Below are positions 45,173 through 55,182 of a DNA stretch of 64,000 nt, one piece after another. The notes under the pieces are model-generated. The model saw nothing but the letters and a program-made list of their open reading frames with translations. It was not told the DNA's origin and searched no databases. Numbering within the stretch: the stretch's first letter is position 1; each line of letters begins with the position of its first letter. Origin of the DNA: Rhizobium sp. SL42 (GTDB lineage: Bacteria; Pseudomonadota; Alphaproteobacteria; Rhizobiales; Rhizobiaceae). The DNA lies in NCBI RefSeq assembly GCF_021729845.1, contig NZ_CP063397.1:386001-450000 (forward strand). The letters are read 5' to 3'. The translations under genes and the position numbers were made by a program.

Positions 45173-47270
45173 GGGTCTTGCCTCCCTTTGAAGGAATGAG
45201 TTCGAGGAGCAGCGCACTTTCCGGCATCAGCATTGGCAGCGGCAGGCCGGCAAGGCCGGTGCTCGACAACTGGAAGCTGATCTCGCCCGCCAGAAGTTTC
45301 GTCTGCCCCTCGGAGATACGGACGAATTGCGGTGGGGCCGGCAGCACATTGGCGATCCGCCATGTGCCGCCAAGATCGATGACGCTATCGGGCAGCTTCA
45401 GCGGTGCCGGCTGTTCGCCGACCATCTGCGGCCCCTGGGCCACGATCACGACGATCTTGTCAGGTCCGGCAGCGCCCCACACATAGCGCCCGTCGAGCGG
45501 CTCCAGCCGGAAGGATGCACCCGGCGCATGCAACAGGCCACGCAATCGCTTATAGGCCTCGATATAGACCTTGAGGTCCGCGCGCTCTTCCTCGGTCAGT
45601 TCCAGCGGATTGAGCTCGACGCCGAGATGATAGGCGATTGCGACAAGGGCGCGGAAGGACAGCGTATGGCGCCGTCCGGTCTGGTGGTTCGGGCTGGCCG
45701 AAATATGGCTTCCGAGGATTTCAGGCGGCACGAAGGCCGAGGCGCCGCGCTGGATTTCCAGACGCTCCAGTGCATCGGTGCAATCAGATGTCCAGACACG
45801 GTGCGTGCGGGCAAGGGCGCCATAGTCGATGCGACCGCCACCGGAGGCACAGCTTTCGATTTCGACGTCGGGGTGTGCAGCGCGCACGCGGTCCATCAGC
45901 GCATAGACGGCGCGGGTCTGCGCTGCGATCTTCGCCTTGCCGTCACGGCCACCCGCATGGGTAAGATCGCGGTTCATGTCCCACTTCACATAGGACACGG
46001 CATGATGGGCAAGCACCGCATCGATCTTGCCGAACAGATAATCGGAGACTTCCGGCCGCGTCAGGTCGAGCACCAGCTGGGTGCGCGATTCGAGCAGCGG
46101 GCGGCCCTCGACCTGCAGCGCCCAGTCCGGACGCGCCTTGTAGAGTTCGGAAACGGGATTGACCATTTCCGGCTCGAACCAGATGCCGAACTGCATGCCG
46201 AGACCGGTCACGTGATCAACCAGCGGCTTCAAACCGTCGGGATACTTGCGCGCATCGATATCCCAGTCGCCAAGGCTGGTCGTGTCATTGTCGCGCTTGC
46301 CGAACCAGCCGTCATCGAGCACGAAACGTTCGATGCCAAGCGCGGCCGCAGCCGTCGCCTGGGCTTTGAGCGACCCCATCTGGTGATCGAAATAATTGCC
46401 TTCCCAGGTGTTCAGCGTCACCGGACGCGGGCTCATCCGGCCACCCGGCCAGCAGGTCAGCTCGTCACGAACGAAGGCGTGGAAGTCTTGGCTGTCGGCG
46501 CCTGCATAGGCAATCGGGCTCGTGTAGCTCTCGCCCGGTGTCAAAACGATCTCGCCCGGCTCGAACAATTCACCCAGATGCACCAGCCGCTGGCCGTCGT
46601 CCGTGCGGTCGATGACCATCTGGTGATTGCCGCTCCAGCCGAGCGTGACGCCGAAGACCTGGGTTTCGCTTTCGATGAACAGCATCGGGAAACGGTCATG
46701 CGAGGTCCTGCCGCGCCGGCTCTCCTGCACCCAGGTGCCATTGCCGAGCAATTCGCGGCGTGTCTGGAACTCGCGACCCCAGATGCCGGTAAAGCTCATC
46801 ACCTGCACATCGCCGGCAGGTGCGAGAAATGTCGCCGCCATGCAGCGGTCGAGCTGGTAATCGGCCTCGCCCAGATTGGTGAGCTCCGTCGCCATCGAGA
46901 TCAGCCCGGAAGCATGGGCGGTGAGCGTGATGGCGATGCCGAGCTTCGCCACTGCATCGTCCCCATTCAGGATAGTGCGATTGCCGTCCCGCTTGACCAA
47001 CCATCCGCCGAACTGCGCCGTGAAATCACGACCGGCCCGATGGCCGGAAATCGCCGGCCATCCGAAGAAGCCCATGCCACCCGTCGGCAGCAGGACCGAT
47101 GTCGGCACGGCGACATCCATGCCGTTGACGCGGCTCGAGCGCTCGATGTCGAACAGCGCATCGACCTCTGCCGGCACTGTGCCGAAAGACAGAATTTCCG
47201 GCATGCCGAGGTCCGGCAGGCGCAGGCTGAGCGCGAACTGGCCAGAGTCAACTGTTACGATTTCACTCAT
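45165..47270 (-). CDS. GH36 alpha-galactosidase
   Basis: A 701-residue family 36 enzyme that removes alpha-linked galactose from melibiose, raffinose-type or galactosyl-glycerol sugars. The nucleophile Asp431 is in KWDMNRD and the acid/base Asp482 in [12 protein letters not shown]. The N-terminal beta-supersandwich and C-terminal domain are of normal length. It is cytoplasmic, with no signal peptide. The ATG (47268-47270) overlaps the stop codon of the upstream permease (ATGA), which rules out the longer open frame to 47561. Its neighbours import its substrate. Confidence 0.95.
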   Translation of the reverse strand: MSEIVTVDSGQFALSLRLPDLGMPEILSFGTVPAEVDALFDIERSSRVNGMDVAVPTSVLLPTGGMGFFGWPAISGHRAGRDFTAQFGGWLVKRDGNRTILNGDDAVAKLGIAITLTAHASGLISMATELTNLGEADYQLDRCMAATFLAPAGDVQVMSFTGIWGREFQTRRELLGNGTWVQESRRGRTSHDRFPMLFIESETQVFGVTLGWSGNHQMVIDRTDDGQRLVHLGELFEPGEIVLTPGESYTSPIAYAGADSQDFHAFVRDELTCWPGGRMSPRPVTLNTWEGNYFDHQMGSLKAQATAAAALGIERFVLDDGWFGKRDNDTTSLGDWDIDARKYPDGLKPLVDHVTGLGMQFGIWFEPEMVNPVSELYKARPDWALQVEGRPLLESRTQLVLDLTRPEVSDYLFGKIDAVLAHHAVSYVKWDMNRDLTHAGGRDGKAKIAAQTRAVYALMDRVRAAHPDVEIESCASGGGRIDYGALARTHRVWTSDCTDALERLEIQRGASAFVPPEILGSHISASPNHQTGRRHTLSFRALVAIAYHLGVELNPLELTEEERADLKVYIEAYKRLRGLLHAPGASFRLEPLDGRYVWGAAGPDKIVVIVAQGPQMVGEQPAPLKLPDSVIDLGGTWRIANVLPAPPQFVRISEGQTKLLAGEISFQLSSTGLAGLPLPMLMPESALLLELIPSKGGKTHG

Positions 47271-48118
47271 CCCTTGGTAGCTCCAAGCGTCAGGCCGGCA
47301 ATGAAATGCCGTTGCATCAGGAAGAACATGGCGACCGGCGGCAGCGCCGCGACGATCGAACCGGCGGAAACCAGGTGCCAGGCGGCAACCCACTGGCCGT
47401 TCAGCGAATAGAGGCCGGCCGTCACCGGCATCGCATGCTGTCCCTGCACCAGCACGGTGGCCCAGAAATAGTCGTTCCACACAAAGGTGAAGACCAGCAC
47501 CGAAAGCGCCGCAATCGCCGGACGCATCAGGGGCAGCACGATGTGACGGAAGATCCGCCATTCCGACACGCCCTCTACGCGCGCAGACTCGATCAGCGCA
47601 AACGGCAGACCCTTGATGAAATTGCGCATGAACAGCGTACAGAAGCCGGTCTGGAAGGCGACATGGAACAGCACGAGGCCCATCGTCGTATCGTAAAGCC
47701 CGGCCCTCAGCGTCATGTCACGCACAGGCACCATCAGGATCTGGAACGGAATGAAATTGCCGGCGACAAACAGGAAGAACAGCACGAGGTTGCTCTTGAA
47801 CTTGTAGACCGCGAGCGCAAAGCCGGTGAGGCAGGACAGCGCAACCGCTCCGATCACCGTCGGGATCGTCACCTTGAACGAATTCAGGATGTACCAGCCG
47901 ATCGGCGAATCGCGGAACACGGCGGTATAGTTCTCGACCCCGGCAAAGGCGGACGGAATGCCGAAGTAGTTGCCGGCAGCCAGATCGCCGGCAGGCCGCA
48001 CCGAAGTGATCGCCACCCCGATCAACGGCAGCAGCCAGAGAAACAGCGCCACCGGCAGCAGGATCTTGTAGCCGACCTGGACGAAGCGCGAGGCTTTTTC
48101 GATGGGTGTCGGGAACAT
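47267..48118 (-). CDS. CUT1 sugar ABC permease, MalG type
   Basis: A 283-residue inner-membrane permease with six helices. The EAA loop that docks the ATPase is seen as ESARVEGVSEWRIFRHIVLP. The C-terminus [15 protein letters not shown] is the typical MalG-like ending. The start codon overlaps the stop of the MalF-type gene (TGATG), and its own stop overlaps the alpha-galactosidase start. Together with the MalF-type subunit it forms the importer channel for galactosides. Confidence 0.94.
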   Translation of the reverse strand: MFPTPIEKASRFVQVGYKILLPVALFLWLLPLIGVAITSVRPAGDLAAGNYFGIPSAFAGVENYTAVFRDSPIGWYILNSFKVTIPTVIGAVALSCLTGFALAVYKFKSNLVLFFLFVAGNFIPFQILMVPVRDMTLRAGLYDTTMGLVLFHVAFQTGFCTLFMRNFIKGLPFALIESARVEGVSEWRIFRHIVLPLMRPAIAALSVLVFTFVWNDYFWATVLVQGQHAMPVTAGLYSLNGQWVAAWHLVSAGSIVAALPPVAMFFLMQRHFIAGLTLGATKG

Positions 48119-49044
48119 CAGGCGTTCCTTTCCTGGCGCAGCATGCGAACGATGAACAGCGAGATGAAGACCATCATGATCAGGAACAGGACGACGGCGA
48201 TCGCCGCGCCATAGCCCATGCGGAAGCCGTATTCCGACAGCGCCTGCTCATACATGAAGTAGGAGAGAACCTGGCTCGAGCCGTAGGGACCGCCGGCCGT
48301 CATGACGGAAACAAGGTCGAAGGAGCGCAGCGAGCCGATGACGGTCACCACCATGGCGATGAAGGTCGCCGGACCGAGTTGCGGCAGGATGATGTTCCAC
48401 AACAGCTTGAAGCCTTTGGCGCCATCCATCCGGGCGGCTTCCACCTGCTCGGGATTGATGTTGTTGAGACCGGTCAGATAGAGGATCATGCAATAGGCCG
48501 TCTGCGGCCAGAGACCGGCAACGATGATGCCGTAAGTGACGAAACGTTCGTCGGCGAGCACGGCGATCTGCTCGCCGGTCAACCACTCCGTCAGCTTGGA
48601 GAACAGGCCGAAATCCGGCGCGTAAAACCAGGTGAACATCAGGCCGACGACGACCTGGCTGATCACGAAGGGAAAGAAGAACAGCGACTTGTAGAGCCGG
48701 ATGCCGGCAACCGTCTGGTTGAGGAACAGGGCGGCCGCAAGACCCGCCGGGATCGACAGGAGATAGAGCACCAGCCAGATCAGGTTGTTCTTCAGCGCGA
48801 CATAGAAGGTGTCGTCGTCGAGCAGTTCGGCATAGTTGCCAAACCCGATCCAGACCTGCTCACCCAGCCCGTCCCAGTCATGGAAGCTGATCCAGATGGA
48901 CTGGAAGATCGGCACCAGGACATAAATCACGAACATCAGCATGCCCGGCGCAAGAAACAGCCAGGGCGCCAGCGTCTGCTGGTTTTTCTTCCAGAAGCCG
49001 GACGAGGGCCTGACGCTGGACTGGGGGGAGACGGCGTTGCTCAC
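48118..49044 (-). CDS. CUT1 sugar ABC permease, MalF type
   Basis: A permease of about 308 residues with six membrane helices, beginning with APWLFLAPGMLMFVIYVLVP. An EAA loop lies at EQVEAARMDGAKGFKLLWNI. I favour GTG at 49044 as start, where the protein begins SNAVSPQSS; an ATG at 49110 would add 22 residues and extend back beyond the space after the binding-protein gene. It pairs with the MalG-type permease. The gene order (binding protein, F, G, glycosidase, K) recalls the lacEFGZK operon of Agrobacterium radiobacter. Confidence 0.9.
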   Translation of the reverse strand: MSNAVSPQSSVRPSSGFWKKNQQTLAPWLFLAPGMLMFVIYVLVPIFQSIWISFHDWDGLGEQVWIGFGNYAELLDDDTFYVALKNNLIWLVLYLLSIPAGLAAALFLNQTVAGIRLYKSLFFFPFVISQVVVGLMFTWFYAPDFGLFSKLTEWLTGEQIAVLADERFVTYGIIVAGLWPQTAYCMILYLTGLNNINPEQVEAARMDGAKGFKLLWNIILPQLGPATFIAMVVTVIGSLRSFDLVSVMTAGGPYGSSQVLSYFMYEQALSEYGFRMGYGAAIAVVLFLIMMVFISLFIVRMLRQERNA

Positions 49045-49134
49045 GGCGGCACCTTTGGAAACAGGAAGGGAATGGCAACCGGATGCCGAAGACAACGAGG
49101 TCGACGGCACCCGGCGCAGGGAGGACCTTGGTCC

Positions 49135-50367
49135 TTACTTGTAGACGCGGGCACGCACCTTTTCGAGCCGCTCAAGAATGCGGTCGAGATTGTCGGGCTT
49201 GACCATGAATTCCTGGAAGCCTTCCATGCCCGCCTTCGCCATTTCGGCCTGGGCGTCACGATCGTAGAACTGCGCCAGCGCATGGGCGTTGGACAGCATC
49301 GTGAAGCCGGCATCGAGGAACACATCCTTCGGCTTCTCGGCAGTATTGTTGACCGGCAGCTGGCCGAGCGTCGCATTCATCTTGGTCTGAACCGCCGGAG
49401 ACGCGAGATAGGCCAGGAACTTCTTGGCGTCTTCCTTGTTCTTTGCACCCGACGGAATGTGGAACGTGTCGGTCGGAGCCTCTTCCGCCACCGGGATGCC
49501 GGGGGTGATTTCCGGGAACTGCAGGAAGCCGATCTGCTCTTCCTTAAGGCCGCCTTCCTTGAAGGTCGCGACGGCGAAGTTGCCCATCAGATACATGGCG
49601 GCCTTGCCCTGTACCAGTTGCGGCACGGCATCCTGCCAGTCGATCGCGGCGTGATTGTCGATGAAGTAACCGGCCTTGACCAGTTCACCCCACTTCTCGA
49701 ACACGGCCTTTACACGCGGATCGGTGTAGGGAACCTTGCCCGAGGTCAGCTCCATGTGGAACTCGTAGCCGTTGACGCGCAGGTTCAGATAGTCGAACCA
49801 GCCGCCGGTCGGCCACAAGGCCTTGGTACCGATGGTGAACGGCGTGATGCCGGCAGCTTTCAGCTTTTCCGATGCCGCCAGCAGTTCGGCCCAGGTCTTC
49901 GGCGGGGTGATGCCCTGCTCGGCGAAGATGTCCTTGCGGTAGTAAATACCCCACTGGTAATACGTATAGGGCATGCCCCATTTCTTGCCGTCGATGGTCA
50001 TCGACGGTGCCGACGACTTCAGCTGCTCGTCGAGGCCATTGGCCGTCCAGACATCGGTGACATCCTCGAACAGGCCAGCCTTGACGAAGGGCTCCATGCG
50101 GTTGCCGGCGTACCAAGCAACCACATCCGGCGCATCGGCCGTGAGGAAGTTGCGGATCGCTGACTTGTAGCCTTCGTGGTCGAAATTGTTCCACTTGACC
50201 GTCACATCCGGATTGGCCTTCTGGAAGTCGGCGATCAGCTCTTCCATTGCCTTCTTCGGCACCGGATCGGAATGGTCGGAATTGATGGTGATTTCGCCGG
50301 CAAATGCGGCAGTCGAGAACAGCGCTACGGAGAGCGCGAGCCCGCTCAGGCTCTTGAAAAGGGTCAT
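49135..50367 (-). CDS. Sugar-binding protein of galactoside ABC importer
   Basis: A 410-residue periplasmic binding protein of the MalE/UgpB type (family 1). The signal peptide MTLFKSLSGLALSVALFSTAAFA is cleaved probably before GEITIN. Conserved parts include PDVVAWYAGNRM, a sugar-hinge region KKWGMPYTYYQW, and GKAAMYLMGNF. It is the first gene of the operon, with a strong GGGAGGA ribosome site before the ATG at 50367. A 90-base gap separates it from the first permease, common where binding protein is made in excess. The likely ligand is an alpha- or beta-galactoside. Confidence 0.94.
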   Translation of the reverse strand: MTLFKSLSGLALSVALFSTAAFAGEITINSDHSDPVPKKAMEELIADFQKANPDVTVKWNNFDHEGYKSAIRNFLTADAPDVVAWYAGNRMEPFVKAGLFEDVTDVWTANGLDEQLKSSAPSMTIDGKKWGMPYTYYQWGIYYRKDIFAEQGITPPKTWAELLAASEKLKAAGITPFTIGTKALWPTGGWFDYLNLRVNGYEFHMELTSGKVPYTDPRVKAVFEKWGELVKAGYFIDNHAAIDWQDAVPQLVQGKAAMYLMGNFAVATFKEGGLKEEQIGFLQFPEITPGIPVAEEAPTDTFHIPSGAKNKEDAKKFLAYLASPAVQTKMNATLGQLPVNNTAEKPKDVFLDAGFTMLSNAHALAQFYDRDAQAEMAKAGMEGFQEFMVKPDNLDRILERLEKVRARVYK

Positions 50368-50518
50368 GTTTTCCTCCCTATGACCGGTATGCATCGCATA
50401 TGGCAGAACTGGTGCGGTCCGGATCCCACCGGACATGCAGGTCAGCTCACCTTGATCATCAGCCGCAAAGCCGTAATAATCTACCGACTTTTTAGGTAAC
50501 TTATCCGGGATCCTAAGC

Positions 50519-51442
50519 ATGATGCCTCAGCAACCCGTTGTTCAGGACGAATCCGTCCCCGTTCATCCCGACCACGACCCGCGTCATCCGCTGGTGATCT
50601 TCGGTGACCATCGCTTTTGTGCCGGCGAAGCCCTTTTCGTCCAGCGCATGGCCGGTCCGCATATGCACAGCCAGATCGAACTCAATTTCGTCCTTGATGG
50701 TCATATGACCTACTGGTTCGACGGCCGCGAATTGACCGTCGGCAAGGGCCGCCTGTGCCTGTTCTGGGGCATGATCCCGCACCAGGTGATCGATCGCGCG
50801 GACGGAACCCGCTTCATATGCCTCTATGTGCCGATGTCCTTCTTCCTTGGGCTCGCCAATCTTACCCGATTTCGCGACGCGGTGTTTCGCGGCGCGATGA
50901 TCGAGGCGACGGAACTTCGCCCTTACGACCGCGACATCTTCCTGCGCTGGCGCGAGGAGCTTCTGTCGGGCGACGAGGGATTGAGCGAAATCGTCCGCAA
51001 CGAACTGACCGCTCGCGTGTTGCGCATAGAACGCGACGGCTGGCGCGACCTGCGCGAGGAAGGCTCGGCGATTGCCAGCCTCGGCCATAGCGACAGCGAA
51101 AGGGTGGAGAATGTCGAACGCATGCTGCGCTACATTGCCGAGCACGCGCTGGATGAAATCTCGGCCGAGGACGTCGGTCGCGATGCGGGTCTGCATCCTA
51201 ACTATGCCATGTCCGTCTTCAAGCGCGCCGTCGGCCTGACGATCAACCAGGCGATTATCCGCCACCGCCTCGACACGGCCCAGTCGCTGCTGATTGCAAC
51301 CGACCTGTCGATCACCGACGTCTCCTTCGAATCCGGCTTCGGCTCGGTGTCGCGATTTTATGAAGCCTTCAGCGATCGCTTCAACGAGAAACCGACTGCA
51401 TTCCGCAAGCGCATGCGCTCAAAGGGCGGCGCTCCGACGTGA
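50519..51442 (+). CDS. AraC family regulator of the galactoside operon
   Basis: A 307-residue regulator with an N-terminal cupin-like sensing domain (FVLDGHMTYWFDGRELTVGKG, HSQIELNF) and two C-terminal AraC helix-turn-helix motifs (about 200-300). The latter include LDEISAEDVGRDAGLHPNY and SITDVSFESGFGSVSRFYEAF. It is divergent from the binding-protein gene across 151 bases. Sugar-dependent activation of the galactoside operon is the natural inference, as with AgpT-like and MelR-like regulators. The ATG codons at 50519 and 50522 are adjacent; I took the first. Confidence 0.9.
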   Translation: MMPQQPVVQDESVPVHPDHDPRHPLVIFGDHRFCAGEALFVQRMAGPHMHSQIELNFVLDGHMTYWFDGRELTVGKGRLCLFWGMIPHQVIDRADGTRFICLYVPMSFFLGLANLTRFRDAVFRGAMIEATELRPYDRDIFLRWREELLSGDEGLSEIVRNELTARVLRIERDGWRDLREEGSAIASLGHSDSERVENVERMLRYIAEHALDEISAEDVGRDAGLHPNYAMSVFKRAVGLTINQAIIRHRLDTAQSLLIATDLSITDVSFESGFGSVSRFYEAFSDRFNEKPTAFRKRMRSKGGAPT

Positions 51443-51460
51443 TCCAGGGTCGCGGGCGCG

Positions 51461-52348
51461 TCACTCCGCATCCTGGATCGATTGCAGCAGCGTCTCGCGG
51501 GCGGATTTCAGATGCCGCCGGCAAGCCTCCTCGATCCGCCTCTCATCGCGTGAAAACAAGGCGTCGATATAGTCGAGATGCTCTTCGAGAGCCCGCGCAT
51601 TGCGGGCGCGCGCATTGGTCTTGTTCCACTGGTAGTGATAGTGGAAGACGATCGAGATGATGTCGTAGAAATCGATGATGAACCTGTTGCTGGACGCCTT
51701 TTGAACCAGCAGATGGAAACGTTCGTCGAGTTCGGAGAATTCGGAATAGCGATTGTCGATATCCGCCAGCAATGCGCGGTGCTGGGCCTCGACCTCTTTC
51801 AGCTCGCCCCAGGCGGGGTGATCTTCATCCAGATGGCCAAATCGCGCCGCCGAGCGCAGTTCGAACATCTCACGCACCTCCGTCAGCTCCAGTGCGAACT
51901 CGCGGGTGAATCCCTTGAGCACCCAATGGCTGTTCGGCCGCTTTTCGATCAGCCCGAAACGGCTGAAACGGATCAGGAATTCGCGGACGCTCGTCGTCCC
52001 CGTGCCGATCTCGCGCGCCAGCTCCAGTTCATTGATCTGCATGCCCGGCTGCGCACCGCCGGCAAGGATGCGGCGCATGAAGCTGCGCTCGATGATCTCC
52101 GACAGGGAATCTGTTTCCTCGGACGGAAAATAATCGGTCTTGACCGGCCGTCTGAGGACCGTTTTCGCCCGCTTGTCCCAGACGATAAGGCCGGTTTCTC
52201 CAAGCCGTGTCAGCACCGCGCGCACGGTTGTCCGACTGACGCCGAGGATCCCGCCGAGCTCCGGTTCGGACGGCAGGCTGTCGGTCTCCCCGATCAGCTT
52301 CAGCGTGCGGTTATACGCATCCTTGAAGACGGTGTTTTGCTTGGCCAT
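51461..52348 (-). CDS. GntR family regulator with two winged-helix regions and FCD domain
   Basis: A 295-residue regulator. The first winged-helix-like segment (about 22-70, LPSEPELGGILGVSRTTVRA) is followed by a second (about 85-150, LELAREIGTGTTSVREFLIR). The all-helical FCD effector domain (about 155-285) carries ELTEVREMFELRSA and DERFHLLVQKA. GntR/FCD regulators normally have only one winged helix, so this is unusual. It is divergent from the UxaA-type gene and tail to tail with the AraC gene. It probably represses the deoxysugar pathway and is relieved by a sugar acid. The ATG is at 52348. Confidence 0.85.
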   Translation of the reverse strand: MAKQNTVFKDAYNRTLKLIGETDSLPSEPELGGILGVSRTTVRAVLTRLGETGLIVWDKRAKTVLRRPVKTDYFPSEETDSLSEIIERSFMRRILAGGAQPGMQINELELAREIGTGTTSVREFLIRFSRFGLIEKRPNSHWVLKGFTREFALELTEVREMFELRSAARFGHLDEDHPAWGELKEVEAQHRALLADIDNRYSEFSELDERFHLLVQKASSNRFIIDFYDIISIVFHYHYQWNKTNARARNARALEEHLDYIDALFSRDERRIEEACRRHLKSARETLLQSIQDAE

Positions 52349-52536
52349 GTGTCTTGCCGTGTCTGGGTTGGTTGCGCCGCCGAATCCGACATCCGGGGCC
52401 GTGCCCCGATCTACCCTTGATCGGCAGCAAAGAGAACCATCAAGCGCAAAGGCTTGAAAATTCTGAATTTCCCGAAGTTTCAATCATCTCCCGTTCTGCC
52501 GGCCATGCGCTTTTCTGCTTTGTCCGCATCATGGCC

Positions 52537-52572
52537 ATTGACGTCAATCTGTCTATTGTAGATAAAAGACAA
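52537..52572 (+). promoter_or_regulatory. Promoter and operator candidates before the uxaA-type gene
   Basis: A perfect 12-bp palindrome ATTGACGTCAAT (52537-52548) contains TTGACG, which 17 bases later is followed by GATAAA (52561-52566), a plausible sigma-70 promoter. TTGT (52556-52559) and ACAA (52569-52572) bracket the -10 region as an imperfect dyad. GATAAAAGA here recurs before the ABC transporter genes at 55766. These are good candidates for the divergent GntR regulator. Confidence 0.5.
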
Positions 52573-52618
52573 AAGCAATGATCCGACTTCAATGTTGGGC
52601 TATAGGGAGAAAGAACGG

Positions 52619-54124
52619 GTGAGCAAGACTGCCTGCATTCTGCTGTCTGCAGACGACAATGTCGCTGTCACGACCATCGCAATCGAAGCCGGCGAAGTGC
52701 TTCCCGGCGGCGCGTTGGCGCGCACCAGGATCGACCCCGGCCACAAGGTTGCCGTCCGCGACATTCGCAAGGGTGAGCCGGTGGTGAAATATGCCCAGGC
52801 CATCGGTCGTGCGACCAGCGACATTGCCGCCGGTGATCATGTCCATTCCCACAACCTTGCCTTCGATGAGGATCGCCTGTCCGTCACCGGCCTTGCCCAG
52901 CCGGAAGCAGCAACCCCGGCTGACAAGGCACGCACCTTCATGGGCTACCGTCGCGCCGATGGCCGTGCCGCGACCCGTAATTTCGTCGGCATCATCGCCA
53001 GCGTCAACTGTTCCACCACGGTCTGTCGGGCGATTGCCGAAGCGGCCAATCGCACCATCCTGCCGCACTACGACGGCATCGACGGGTTCGTCCCGATCGT
53101 CCACGACCAGGGCTGCGGCATGAGCTCGACCGGCGACGGCATGCGCACCCTTCATCGCACGCTGGCCGGTTACACCCGTCATGTGAATTTCGCCGGCGTG
53201 CTGATGGTCGGCCTCGGTTGCGAGGTCAATCAGCTCACCCTTTACGGCCAGAGCGGCGCAGGCGCCGGAAAACGTCATTTCAACATCCAGGATGCCGGCG
53301 GTTCGCGCCGTGCGGTCGAAAATGCCCTTGGCATCCTGCGCGAAATCGCCGCCGAAGTCGGCACCGCGCGTCGGGAGCCGATCTCGGTCAGTGAAATCAT
53401 CGTCGGCCTGCAATGCGGCGGCTCCGACGGTCTCTCCGGCATCACCGCCAACCCCGCACTTGGTGTCGCCGTTGATCTCCTCGCTGGTGCAGGCGGAACG
53501 GCCATCCTCTCCGAAACCTCCGAGATCTACGGTGCCGAACATCTTTTGCGCAGCCGCTCGGTCAACGACGCCGTTGCGGTCAAGCTCGACGGTTTGATTT
53601 CCTGGTGGGAAGCCTATGTCGCGCAGCACGGCGCTTCTCTCGACAACAATCCTTCGCCCGGCAACAAGAAGGGTGGCCTGACCACAATTCTCGAAAAGTC
53701 GCTCGGGGCCGTCGCCAAGGGTGGCCGCTCGCCGCTGACCGCCGTCTACAACTACGCCGAACGCGTCACGGAACACGGCCTCGTCTTCATGGACACCCCC
53801 GGCTACGATCCGGTATCGGCGACAGGCCAGGTTGCCGGCGGCGCCAATGTGATCGCCTTCACCACGGGCCGCGGCAGCTGTTTCGGCAGCCGCCCCGTGC
53901 CGTCGATCAAGCTGACCAGCAACACAGCACTATACCGGGCTATGGAAGAGGACATGGATATTGACTGCGGCGTGATCGCCTCGGGAGACATTTCCGTGTC
54001 GGCACTCGGCCGCGAGATCTTCGATCTGATCATCGACACCGCCTCCGGTCAGAAGACCAAGAGTGAGCTGTTCGGTTATGGCGACAATGAATTTGTGCCC
54101 TGGCATCTCGGCGCCACGCTCTGA
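52619..54124 (+). CDS. UxaA-family sugar-acid dehydratase
   Basis: A 501-residue member of the altronate/galactarate dehydratase family. It has an N-terminal SAF-type domain (about 5-95) and a C-terminal catalytic domain with conserved cysteines in SVNCSTTVC, HDQGCGMS and GRGSCFGSRPVPS. UxaA removes water from D-altronate; with FucU and an aldose dehydrogenase beside it, L-fuconate or a related aldonate is more likely here. The start is GTG at 52619, with AGGGAG nine bases upstream; ATG 52592 has none. It is the first gene of the catabolic operon. Confidence 0.88.
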   Translation: MSKTACILLSADDNVAVTTIAIEAGEVLPGGALARTRIDPGHKVAVRDIRKGEPVVKYAQAIGRATSDIAAGDHVHSHNLAFDEDRLSVTGLAQPEAATPADKARTFMGYRRADGRAATRNFVGIIASVNCSTTVCRAIAEAANRTILPHYDGIDGFVPIVHDQGCGMSSTGDGMRTLHRTLAGYTRHVNFAGVLMVGLGCEVNQLTLYGQSGAGAGKRHFNIQDAGGSRRAVENALGILREIAAEVGTARREPISVSEIIVGLQCGGSDGLSGITANPALGVAVDLLAGAGGTAILSETSEIYGAEHLLRSRSVNDAVAVKLDGLISWWEAYVAQHGASLDNNPSPGNKKGGLTTILEKSLGAVAKGGRSPLTAVYNYAERVTEHGLVFMDTPGYDPVSATGQVAGGANVIAFTTGRGSCFGSRPVPSIKLTSNTALYRAMEEDMDIDCGVIASGDISVSALGREIFDLIIDTASGQKTKSELFGYGDNEFVPWHLGATL

Positions 54125-54153
54125 TCTGTAAAACAGAAACCCGGAAGAGAAGC

Positions 54154-55173
54154 ATGAAGACCAGACGCATCGGCAAAACGACCCTGGACGTCACCGAATA
54201 CAGCTTCGGAACGGCGCCACTTGGTGGCCTCTATCGCCCGTGCCCGCGCGAGGCTGGCCTGGCGACGCTCCAGGCAGCCTGGGACCACGGCATCCGCTAC
54301 TTCGATACTGCCCCGCATTACGGCTTCGGCCAGGCCGAACGTTATGTCGGCGATTTCCTGCGCGACAAGCCGGAAGACAGCTACGTGCTCTCCACCAAGG
54401 TCGGTCGCCTTCTGGCACCGGTTCCACGCGATCAGATCCCCAATGTCGGCTTCGTCGATCCGCTGCCTTTCAAGCTGGTTTATGACTACAGCTATGACGG
54501 CATCATGCGATCGGTCGACTTCAGCTACGCACGGCTCGGCCTCAACCGCATCGATATCCTCTATGTCCACGACATCGGCGTGTACACGCATGGACGCGAA
54601 GCCAACGACCGCTACGTGAAGCAGTTGCGCGACGGCGGTTACAAGGCCCTCGACGAACTCAAGTCCTCCGGTGCTATCAAGGCCTTCGGTCTCGGCGTCA
54701 ACGAAGTGCCGGCCTGCCTCGCGATGATGGCCGACATCGACATCGACGTCATCCTAATGGCGGGGCGCTACTCGCTGCTGGATCGCTCGGCCGTCGAGGA
54801 ATTGCTACCGCTCTGCGAGAAACGCGGCACGTCGATCACCGCGGGCGGCGTCTTCAATTCCGGCATCCTGGCGACCGGCGTCGTCCCCGGCGCCCATTTC
54901 GACTATACGCCGGCAACCGACGAGATCATTGCCAAGGTTCGCGCCATGGAGGAGGTAGCCAAGGCCGCGGGAAGGCCGCTCGCCGAGTATGCCTTGCAAT
55001 TCCCGCTGCAGCACCCGGCCGTCGCCTCCGTCATCATCGGGACCGCAAAGCCGGAAAGCCTGAACCGCAACATGGCGCTGACCGAGGAAGAACTGCCCGC
55101 TTCCGCCTTCGCGCCCTTCGAGCCTCACACCCTGGTCGCCCCGCCGCTCGGCGATGTGCCGGTCCGCGAATAG
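54154..55173 (+). CDS. Aldo/keto reductase, probable L-fucose (aldose 1-) dehydrogenase
   Basis: A 339-residue AKR-fold NAD(P)-dependent oxidoreductase. The catalytic tetrad is Asp51, Tyr56, Lys82 and His139. It resembles the L-fucose / D-threo-aldose 1-dehydrogenase and pyridoxal 4-dehydrogenase group. It would oxidise the pyranose to a 1,5-lactone. Context (FucU, sugar-acid dehydratase, sugar importer) supports the sugar over pyridoxal. The ATG at 54154 has a GGAAGAGA site and lies 29 bases after the dehydratase gene. No lactonase gene is evident in the operon. Confidence 0.85.
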   Translation: MKTRRIGKTTLDVTEYSFGTAPLGGLYRPCPREAGLATLQAAWDHGIRYFDTAPHYGFGQAERYVGDFLRDKPEDSYVLSTKVGRLLAPVPRDQIPNVGFVDPLPFKLVYDYSYDGIMRSVDFSYARLGLNRIDILYVHDIGVYTHGREANDRYVKQLRDGGYKALDELKSSGAIKAFGLGVNEVPACLAMMADIDIDVILMAGRYSLLDRSAVEELLPLCEKRGTSITAGGVFNSGILATGVVPGAHFDYTPATDEIIAKVRAMEEVAKAAGRPLAEYALQFPLQHPAVASVIIGTAKPESLNRNMALTEEELPASAFAPFEPHTLVAPPLGDVPVRE

Positions 55174-55182
55174 GAGTATGCC

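Noticed and set aside
47271..47561. N-terminal extension of the alpha-galactosidase
   Set aside because: It lies fully inside the permease gene in another frame; the ATGA overlap at 47267-47270 gives the proper start.
52592..52618. ATG start for the uxaA-type gene
   Set aside because: No ribosome site before it, while GTG 52619 has AGGGAG at nine bases and gives the family N-terminus.
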